Shown: positions 57,901 to 64,000 of the stretch, piece after piece
Layout of the letters: each line of letters begins with the position of its first letter
How positions within the stretch are numbered: position 1 is the first letter of the stretch
Source: Ophiosphaerella korrae
Lineage: Eukaryota > Ascomycota > Dothideomycetes > Pleosporales > Phaeosphaeriaceae
DNA: 64,000 nucleotides
Assembly: GCA_028456385.1 (NCBI GenBank)
Contig: JALNQF010000008.1
Span: 1-64,000, forward strand
Direction of reading: 5' to 3'
The notes under the pieces: model-generated
Seen by the model: only the letters and a program-made list of their open reading frames with translations
Told to the model about the DNA's origin: nothing
The model's database searches: none
Position numbers and translations under genes: made by a program

Positions 57901-59170
57901 CTTACTCTGGGGACGTGCTGTAAACGACGCTGTCAAGAAGTTTCTCCAGTTCCAGATCACTGTCAACATCACAGCCGTCATCCTTACTTTCGTCTCCGCT
58001 GTTTCCAGTCACGACCAGACCTCTGTTCTTACCGCTGTCCAGCTTCTCTGGGTTAATCTCATCATGGACACCTTCGCCGCGCTGGCCCTTGCTACGGACC
58101 CACCTACCCGAAGTCTTCTCAATCGCAAGCCAGATCCCAAATCTGCTCCTCTCATCACGTTGAGAATGTGGAAGATGATCATCGGCCAGGCTATCTACCA
58201 ATTGACTGTCACGTTCATTCTCTACTTCGCCGGCGAGTCTATTCTCTCCTACGAAAGCGAGCGCGAAAAGGCGCAGCTACCAGCTCTCGTGTTCAACGTT
58301 TTCGTTTGGATGCAGATTTTCAATGCTCTCAACAACCGCCGCCTCGACAATCACTTCAATGTTTTTGAAGGCATTACTCACAATTGGTTCTTCATCATTA
58401 TTCTGCTGATCATGATTGGCGGTCAAACGATGATTATCTTCGTTGGCGGTGTTGCATTCAGCGTTACTAGGCTTAACGGTGCTCAATGGGGATACTCCAT
58501 AGTACTGGGTTTCCTCTCCCTACCCATCGGTATGATTGTACGCTTGATACCAGATGAACTTATCCGCAAGTGCATCCCCGACTTTTTCAGGCGCAAGAAC
58601 ACTCCCGAAGTTGTTGTATCCGACGATTACCAATGGAACCAAGGCCTACTTGAGATTCGCGACGAGCTCGCCTTCATCAAGAAGGTTCGTGGCGGCCGTC
58701 TCAGCAATCTCAAGTTCAAAATGCAACACCCCAAGGAAGCCTTCGCCAAGTCACGATCTAGCCAGTCCCTTCCCAGTACGCCCAATAACGGCCCACAAAA
58801 TGACCACGACGGATCCCCAGCACCTCCAACGCCTAACAGTCGCCGTCGTGGGCGCTCACGTTCCAACTCTGCCTTCGGTCCCGCTACCGTCATGGCTGGT
58901 ATCGTCGCCGGCAGCATCGCAGGCTGGTCCCCCATCGACCGCGCTGGCGGCGACAACGATTCTCTCCGTTTCGGCCGCAACTCCAGAAAGGAGGACCTCG
59001 AAGCCCAAGACGGCATTGGGGTCCACCCAGATACTAAATCCACCGATCCCATCCTCGCCCCACAACCCAGCGAATATAACGGCCCACCCAGCCAAAACCC
59101 AGACACAACGCCTGAGTTCAATATTGGCCCCTTCGCGAAGAACGACGACACAAAACCTTCCAGCGCTTAA
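54971..59170 (+). CDS. PMC1: P-type Ca2+-transporting ATPase, PMCA/PMC1 type
   Basis: A single-exon gene for 1399 aa. The N-terminal extension (1-~250) is Ser/Pro-rich and ends with GKLYNPKNLGAFHALGGLEGLEKGL, typical of fungal PMC1-type pumps. P-type ATPase landmarks are TGES (410-413), the TM4 motif PEGLP (545-549), the phosphorylated Asp588 in DKTGTLT, the KGASE nucleotide-binding motif, TGDGTNDAP (from 931), and VNLIMDTFAALALATDPP in TM6 with Ca2+ ligands. The C-terminus of about 190 residues after TM10 is hydrophilic, Pro/Ser/Arg-rich and probably regulatory. The enzyme pumps cytosolic Ca2+ into the vacuole (or out of the cell) and is typically under calcineurin-Crz1 control in fungi. That control is known for the family and not shown here. 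Confidence 0.95.
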   Translation: MPEGNTPDGPSEGRKRAPTITIDTSAVNPNSTDMTDSVPLGNLQDARPASQSNSDNNISPTQARQSPQELRNANSFESNTSRPISPHNVSSPAQGWNGANFLSVPGARSRGNSMDSATEHGDSNTSGTYVTSGRNDIPKGELGPTEVLDAETALKPDPGTEHEFQVENNKFAFSPGQLGKLYNPKNLGAFHALGGLEGLEKGLRTDRRAGLSIDEQNLDGVVTFEEATTQGHPKSAPDHAMSRIDTPSEAGQNAFADRRRVFSDNRLPVRKPKNIFQLAWIAYNDKVLLLLTAAAIISLALGLYQTFGVSHKPGEPKVEWIEGVAIIAAIAIVVVVGAANDWQKERQFVKLNRKKDDRTIKVIRSGRTREISVYDIFVGDVVNLEAGDMIPVDGILISGYGIKCDESSATGESDLLKKMGGDEAFRAIENHENLKKVDPFILSGAKVSEGVGTFLVTATGVNSSYGKTMMSLREDSEVTPLQSKLNVLATYIAKLGGAAALLLFVVLFIEFLVGLKKSNQSPAEKGQNFLDILIVAITVVVVAVPEGLPLAVTLALAFATTRMLKDNNLVRLLRSCETMGNATTICSDKTGTLTQNKMTVVAGSLGTVLRFGDNKLKSSDASIPIDDGTKGKTIESPVEGPNDVSTAEFVNTINKEVKDLLEQSIVQNTTAFEGDAEGSDPFIGSKTETALLSFARDHLGMGNLAQERSNANIIQVIPFDSAIKCSGVVAKLNDGRYRLYVKGASEILLGKCERIVTDAAKELLAAPLTDDNRETLDNVITTYASRSLRTIGLVYRDFESWPPVDSRKNEDDSNMAVFEDIFKKMTFLAIVGIQDPLRPSVREAVKDCQHAGVYVRMVTGDNVLTAKAIAEDCGILVPGGLVMEGPAFRQLSKREMDAVIPKLCVLARSSPDDKRKLVKRLKELGETVAVTGDGTNDAPALKTADVGFSMGIAGTEVAKEASAIILMDDNFASIVKALLWGRAVNDAVKKFLQFQITVNITAVILTFVSAVSSHDQTSVLTAVQLLWVNLIMDTFAALALATDPPTRSLLNRKPDPKSAPLITLRMWKMIIGQAIYQLTVTFILYFAGESILSYESEREKAQLPALVFNVFVWMQIFNALNNRRLDNHFNVFEGITHNWFFIIILLIMIGGQTMIIFVGGVAFSVTRLNGAQWGYSIVLGFLSLPIGMIVRLIPDELIRKCIPDFFRRKNTPEVVVSDDYQWNQGLLEIRDELAFIKKVRGGRLSNLKFKMQHPKEAFAKSRSSQSLPSTPNNGPQNDHDGSPAPPTPNSRRRGRSRSNSAFGPATVMAGIVAGSIAGWSPIDRAGGDNDSLRFGRNSRKEDLEAQDGIGVHPDTKSTDPILAPQPSEYNGPPSQNPDTTPEFNIGPFAKNDDTKPSSA

Positions 59171-59989
59171 AGTGCCCTTTCTTCCCTTTTGCATCACGCA
59201 TGTATTTCCCTTGTAATGGTGTCTTCTATCCCTGTGTAGTATTAGCATTCGCACCGGCGTATCACGGCGTCTCCATCTTCTTTCTTTTTACAATCAGTAT
59301 CACAGCCTTGTACATACGTAATGGCCTGACCTCCAAATTACGGCGGCTAAAACCTTTTCACTTTGGCGTTGGTGGCTTCACTCTAGCGATTTGGGCGCTG
59401 CTATCTCCTTGTATAGATATACTATATCCTTTAGCGTGGGTCGGTAGCTCGCTTGCTCATGAGCAGCTGTGTGAGGGTTTAGAGGTGGTAGCCATGCATA
59501 GTATTAGCCCGACTGAACAAAAAATGCAAAAATTTCTAAATTACGGTTTTTCATTGGCAGTTCAGCGACCTCTTTCAATACCTGCCTTTCTTTGTGGGCG
59601 ACGCTCTGAGAGGCCTTTTTGGTAGCTGTGGTTTCGCGACTTGCGGTGGAGGGTAAGTGCGCACGTTGACCAAGTGGCAATCTGACGCAGCGCGCTGGGA
59701 TATGTACTTTAGTGAGTCCTTTGTGCTTTGTGTATTATCACCTCTGTGATCTACCGTCAGGCTATCCGAGTTGGCGTTGACTTGTGTGTCGTGGCATGCT
59801 CTCTCAACATATCTACTTATCAAATCGGCCAGGTATTTTCGACCTGCAAGAAAGCATGCCATGTCAAAGACCAGATACGAAGAACATAAGATAAGTACTT
59901 GATAGTGTTTTGATTTAAGGATTCGACGTCGGTTATGCACTATGATACATATGAAAATCCACGATATCCATACCTAGGCTCATTGTTAT
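59171..59989. other. intergenic between convergent genes
   Basis: The 3' flank of PMC1 and of the mitochondrial protein gene. A 141-aa plus-strand frame at 59200-59625 has no recognisable domain. No feature is called. Confidence 0.45.
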
Positions 59990-61228
59990 CTATTTCTTAG
60001 AATCGTCTTTCGTCTTCTTGGCTAGCTCTGCTACCTCGTCACTCTTCTTCTTCAAGATCTCGCTGATTTCACTAATCGCATCCTTCACAATCCTTTGGGC
60101 CTCGTCGCCATGTTTCTGCGCAACCTCTTGTAGCTGTCCTAATTTGGGGATAATCTGATCGCCACCAGGGATCTGATAGAGGTATTGGTCGAGGCCGCCG
60201 AAGCCGGAGTCCTTCGCCTTGTTCGTGGCGCTCTTGATATAGCCTTCGAGGTCGCCAGTATCGCCGTTCTCAACAGCTTTTTTGATGCGGTTGTAGAGTT
60301 GTTGGACGTCGCCACCCTTGAGTGCGTCGGCATTTTCTTCGACGAGTTCTTTAACCTTGGGGTTCTTGTCGAGGTAGGGTTTTGCTTGCTCCATTCCCTT
60401 TTTCCAGGCCTCGTCGCCGAGCTTCTTGAGCTTTTCGACCTTCTCCTGCACGATGATCTTGACCTTTTCGATGTTCGATGGGCTTAAGCCAGTCTTGATG
60501 ACGTCGCCCACCTGCTTCCACGTCCTGTCGACTTCCTTCTTTGCTCCGGGCCCATACTTGTCACCATACTCCTTCAGCTTGTCCCAATTGCCACCAACCT
60601 TTTCTTTGAGCTGGGGATGGTTGTCCATGATCTGCTGTGCAGAGTCCCCAGTGAGGTCGGCAATGCGGCTCATGTGCTTTGATAAAACTTCCCAGGTTTG
60701 GTGTGCGGTGACAAGGCTAACATCGCCCTTGCCAAGGACAGTACGCATCTCATCGTAGGCTTCGCGAACGATCTGGTCAACCTCGTCGCCGTGTTTCTCG
60801 CGAATAGCATCGAGGTCATCAAAGGCCGAGTCGACATACCCCTTTGCGCCAGGAATGAAGGCAGCATAGCTCTGGGCGGCGTTTCGAAGCCATGCGAGCG
60901 CCTCGTTGGGCTCAGGGGTCGTCTCTTTAATCTTCTTAGTGGCTGCGTTGACATAGCTTTTCGTCGTCTTGCTTGCAATAACGACATCTCGAGCTCCTGA
61001 TGTTCGATAGAATATGTAGCCGACAGCGATAGCTGCTGCTGCGCCGGAGATAGCACCAATTGCTGCATGTGACCCAGCACCTAAATTTCCTGAAGTGGCA
61101 TTGCCTGAGGATATCGTGGACTGAAATCGGGTCTGTTGGACGCGCAGTTGGGGTTTTGCAGCCCTTATGGCTGGGCGAGCGCATCGAGCTACGAACCGTG
61201 CATTTTGAGTTACCTGTCTTGAAATCAT
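59990..61228 (-). CDS. mitochondrial coiled-coil/helical protein (calcofluor-white-hypersensitive family)
   Basis: A single-exon gene for 412 aa. The start MISRQVTQNARFVARCARPAI gives an Arg-rich, acid-free presequence up to about residue 40 (QTRFQST), typical of mitochondrial import. An earlier in-frame start at 61480 would bury this presequence. A hydrophobic segment follows (AAIGAISGAAAAIAVGYIFYR). The rest is a long charged helical region with repeating modules such as AKGYVDSAFDDLDAIREKHG, KPYLDKNPKVKELVEENADAL and VAQKHGDEAQRIVKDAI. This sequence type is annotated in other filamentous fungi as calcofluor white hypersensitive protein. I know of no biochemical activity. A single inner- or outer-membrane anchor is likely. 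Confidence 0.78.
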   Translation of the reverse strand: MISRQVTQNARFVARCARPAIRAAKPQLRVQQTRFQSTISSGNATSGNLGAGSHAAIGAISGAAAAIAVGYIFYRTSGARDVVIASKTTKSYVNAATKKIKETTPEPNEALAWLRNAAQSYAAFIPGAKGYVDSAFDDLDAIREKHGDEVDQIVREAYDEMRTVLGKGDVSLVTAHQTWEVLSKHMSRIADLTGDSAQQIMDNHPQLKEKVGGNWDKLKEYGDKYGPGAKKEVDRTWKQVGDVIKTGLSPSNIEKVKIIVQEKVEKLKKLGDEAWKKGMEQAKPYLDKNPKVKELVEENADALKGGDVQQLYNRIKKAVENGDTGDLEGYIKSATNKAKDSGFGGLDQYLYQIPGGDQIIPKLGQLQEVAQKHGDEAQRIVKDAISEISEILKKKSDEVAELAKKTKDDSKK

Positions 61229-61984
61229 GGTTGAAAGGATGGCTGTGCTGCTCAAGGTCAATTGATGATGGAGACAAGAATGTAAACCTGAGAATAACAA
61301 TATTATATTCAAGAGCTGCGAGCTTTGCGATTGCTCTTGTGCAAGTATGACGTCTCCATGATGATCGTCGCTAGACCCTGTCAGGAACCATTTTCCGCTC
61401 ACCTCATTGGTCATTGTGGTCCTAGCATTCAAGCTTAATCGTCCACCGCTTCGTCTATTCACATGTGAAGTAACTGTCACGTATGTGAAAAATCATCTAA
61501 AATATTGCTGTAAATAGCTCCGGGCGGAGATTTTTTATGCGGTATACCTCTTGTGAGCTTGTGCATCCGGATTCAATGGATTTGGGTGGCAATGAGCCAT
61601 TCCGAGGTTCGACGATCCACGTTCCGAGATTCCCTACTTTGGAAGAAGCACAATAGTGTCAATTGTGCTTTTACTACGGGGCCAGAATCACAATCGAGTT
61701 TCAATCCCCAGAATCCGAGTGTGTAGAATTTAGAGCAACGGCTATTATATATAGACTATCTGAAGACTACTGCCTACGGAACGAGATACTATATTTCCGT
61801 TCGACCAACGGCAATTCCGAACGAAATTTCCGAAGCAAAGTCTCCGCCAATCATAACGTTGCTAGGCATCATAAATTGTGCTATCGGGTGGGGTTAGCCT
61901 CAGTGAGTCCGAGAACTTGGGTATTAAATAGAGGGCAGCTGCTTGGATAATGATCTATTCTAGTAAAACACTGCCTAGGTATTC
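61229..61984. promoter_or_regulatory. divergent upstream region of mitochondrial protein and amine oxidase genes
   Basis: 756 bp between divergent start codons. The half near the oxidase is AT-rich. No specific element or extra gene was recognised. Confidence 0.45.
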
Positions 61985-63448
61985 ATGTCCTCTGCAAGCG
62001 TTATCCCTACCTCCTCTGAGGGTTATCGGTACGACGTCGACAAAGATGCCATTGTCGTTGGCCTCCCGACACCCGCGGTCAAACCATCATCTCAGGAAAC
62101 CACATCGTCTTACGATGTGATCGTGATCGGTGCCGGTTTCACTGGTCTTGCAGCTGCCCGCGACCTCTCTACGGCTGGGAAACGTGTGTTGTTGCTCGAG
62201 GCGCGTGATCGAATTGGTGGTCGTACATGGACCGCGAAAGTCGATGGCCACAATTATGAGATGGGTGGCACCTGGGTCCATTGGCTCCAACCACATGTCT
62301 GGGCTGAAATCACCCGCTATGGGCTTGTCGACGGGCTCAAGGTGAGCTCAGGCACAACACCTGAAGCGAGTATCTCGTATTATAATGATTCCGGGACTAG
62401 CATCATCAAAGAGAGACCCGAAATTACGGACGAGCGCTTATTGCCACTCATTGAAGAGTTCATGGACGTGGACGGAGAGGGTGGTAAGCTGCTGTTCCCA
62501 CAACCGTGGCTCCCTCTCCAAAATTTCCAGGTGTGGTCCAAGTGGGACATTAGTCTTCAAGAACGTGCCGAGCAGCTCGATATTAGTGAAGAGGACCGTA
62601 AATTCTTGTTGTCATGGTTCACCATTAACACCTGTTCTTCTGCCGACAAGGCCTCGTTCTTGAATATGGCCAGACTTTTGGCGCTCTCCGCTTTCGATTT
62701 CAACATATTTATGGAAATATGTGGCAAATATAAGTTCAAGGATGGAACAACGGGATTGACGACAGCTATGTTTGATGAGTACAGTGGCGATACTCTGTTT
62801 GGCCGTGTTGTCAAATCGGTACTTAGCAACAGCAATAATGTCCAGGTTACCACCAAAGCAGGCGAGATTTACGATGCCAAAAAACTCATCTGTACTCTGC
62901 CGCTTCACTGTCTTCCAGATGTGGACTTCTTCCCCCCTCTACCAGCTGCCTTCAAAACAACAAAACATGCCAATTTTGCCGGGAAAGTCCACATCCATTC
63001 GGCCAAGCCTGTTGAGCCATGGTTCGGTATTAGCGATAGCGACCACTCCGTGTGTGCTGCCTTCACTGATGTTGACTCGGCGAAAGGTGGTACACACTTG
63101 GTGTCCTTTGCTGTAGGAGAGAAACTCATCGCAAAGCACCATATCAAGGATGACCCCAAGGCGTATATACGTGCAGTACAGGATGATGTCCTCCCTGCAT
63201 CCACCCAAATCGACCCGACTCATCTGACATGGCACGACTGGACACGAGATGAGTTTTCGAAAGGCGGATGGGCGTCTTACGGCCCAAGACAACTCAAAGG
63301 ATCTTTAGGAGAGATTATGGGAAGCACGCGGCTGGATGATAAAGTCATCCTAGCAAGTGCGGACTGGGCCAGTGGCTGGGTTGGTTATATTGACGGTGCT
63401 TTAGAGATGGGGCGAAGAGCGGCCAGAGAACTCACGACGTCCAAGTAG
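61985..63448 (+). CDS. flavin-containing amine oxidase (monoamine oxidase N-like)
   Basis: A single-exon gene for 487 aa, the size of fungal MAO-N. The FAD ADP-binding motif is YDVIVIGAGFTGLAAARDL, followed by EARDRIGGRTW and MGGTWVHWLQPH. The C-terminal FAD-binding motif is ADWASGWVGYIDGALEMGRR. WTRDEFSKGGWASY precedes it, as in the family. The enzyme oxidises amines to imines or aldehydes with release of H2O2. No PTS1 tripeptide is evident at the end (TTSK), so a peroxisomal location is not supported, and there is no signal peptide. It could alternatively be a tailoring oxidase of a secondary pathway, but no such cluster is visible nearby. Confidence 0.9.
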   Translation: MSSASVIPTSSEGYRYDVDKDAIVVGLPTPAVKPSSQETTSSYDVIVIGAGFTGLAAARDLSTAGKRVLLLEARDRIGGRTWTAKVDGHNYEMGGTWVHWLQPHVWAEITRYGLVDGLKVSSGTTPEASISYYNDSGTSIIKERPEITDERLLPLIEEFMDVDGEGGKLLFPQPWLPLQNFQVWSKWDISLQERAEQLDISEEDRKFLLSWFTINTCSSADKASFLNMARLLALSAFDFNIFMEICGKYKFKDGTTGLTTAMFDEYSGDTLFGRVVKSVLSNSNNVQVTTKAGEIYDAKKLICTLPLHCLPDVDFFPPLPAAFKTTKHANFAGKVHIHSAKPVEPWFGISDSDHSVCAAFTDVDSAKGGTHLVSFAVGEKLIAKHHIKDDPKAYIRAVQDDVLPASTQIDPTHLTWHDWTRDEFSKGGWASYGPRQLKGSLGEIMGSTRLDDKVILASADWASGWVGYIDGALEMGRRAARELTTSK

Positions 63449-63783
63449 TAGGTTATAACAACCCGTTTGGGGCCCTACCTGTGGTACATAGGATCGTTGA
63501 CCTTACGACTTCCATTCTGATTAGTGGCAAATTAGGCGAATTAAACGATCAAGTGTTACCATCAAGCAATCGTAGGAGACTTGATACGCGACGCGCAATA
63601 CACAAATAAAGATGGGGGCTGTCCTCCTTGTAAAGGGGTAATGCCGTCTAACTCCTCTGATTAGATTGGTTGGCTCCCCAATCTAGTGTAAGAGATCGCG
63701 GGTAAGCCTTCTTACTAGCAATCTCTCCTAAGTTTTCAAATACACTAGATGCATTTAGATCTAATTTAATTAGGTCTTGTAAC
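63449..63783. other. intergenic, 3' flank of amine oxidase
   Basis: AT-rich; no supported feature. Confidence 0.45.
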
Positions 63784-63987
63784 CTAGGGAAACAACGTAC
63801 ATGTATTGTTTCTCGAGACTTTGAATACTTGAAGTTCCAGCTCACGGAGATTGACATTAGGCACCTCTTCGCAATAAAGATCGAGAACGAGGTAGAGACG
63901 GGTAGGGGAAGAGGGGTCAATACATATATGCATGCCGTAGGCCTCTGAATTTGTGAGATTTTGTGATTTAAAGAAAGCTTCAACCAT
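63784..63987 (-). CDS. possible partial gene at window edge
   Basis: A 67-aa frame (MVEAFFKSQNLTNSEAYGMH and on) with fungal-like codon use, ending at TAG 63784. A possible GT donor lies inside it, after ELELQ. Its upstream end abuts the window edge, so it may be an exon of a larger minus-strand gene. No domain was recognised. Confidence 0.2.
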   Translation of the reverse strand: MVEAFFKSQNLTNSEAYGMHICIDPSSPTRLYLVLDLYCEEVPNVNLRELELQVFKVSRNNTCTLFP

Positions 63988-64000
63988 TATTCTCTGATCC

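Noticed and set aside
61229..61480. 84-residue upstream extension of the mitochondrial protein
   Set aside because: It would bury the clear mitochondrial presequence beginning MISRQVTQ.
1..64000. Secondary-metabolite cluster, CRISPR array, prophage or operon
   Set aside because: No PKS/NRPS/terpene synthase core gene, no regularly spaced repeats and no bacterial gene organisation; genes contain spliceosomal introns.

Overview
The window is nuclear DNA from a filamentous ascomycete, most likely a Pezizomycotina of the Dothideomycetes/Pleosporales type. The reasons are genes interrupted by ~47-90 nt GT..AG introns with CTAAC-like branch sites, a tRNA with an intron at the anticodon loop, and gene families typical of this group (AA11-type LPMO, Fig1-like claudin protein, RBR ligase, cyanamide-hydratase-like HD protein, vacuolar P-type Ca2+-ATPase). 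There are no operons. The class assignment is inference; the ascomycete assignment is well supported. Exon boundaries below were worked out by hand from splice consensus, phase and family continuity.

Layout. 1-3.1 kb: an (AGA)n microsatellite and gene-empty DNA. 3.1-12 kb: a secreted AA11-like copper monooxygenase, a SnoaL-like protein, a Fig1/claudin-like membrane protein whose long repetitive tail is broken by stop codons, an ATG43/DUF1770 protein and calcineurin B. 12.7-21 kb: Rdh54/Tid1, a tRNA-Asp with an intron, a four-TM membrane protein and a sulfotransferase-like P-loop protein. 21-31 kb: a gene-poor accessory block with a foldback MITE, a tiny membrane protein, a sugar-porter MFS gene, a broken Ldh2-type dehydrogenase, a decayed protein-kinase-like pseudogene and a defective tRNA-Arg-like sequence. 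31-50 kb: dense core genes (UCH-family deubiquitinase, cupin, poly(A) polymerase, RBR ligase, Drs1 helicase, small secreted protein, acyl-protein-thioesterase-like hydrolase, L-serine dehydratase, class I glutamine amidotransferase, Vba-type MFS transporter). 50-64 kb: an HD-domain protein with a 934-bp intron, a 3-kb repeat-bearing upstream region, a 1399-aa PMC1-type Ca2+-ATPase, a mitochondrial protein and a flavin amine oxidase.

Functional links are loose, as usual in fungi. One thread is calcium: calcineurin B, a PMC1-type pump and a Fig1-like protein all lie in this window, although they are tens of kb apart. The second thread is decay in the 20-31 kb block and in the Fig1-like tail: frameshifts, a deletion, and stop codons of the CAA/CAG-to-TAA/TAG type. 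That pattern resembles RIP-like or ordinary C-to-T mutation.
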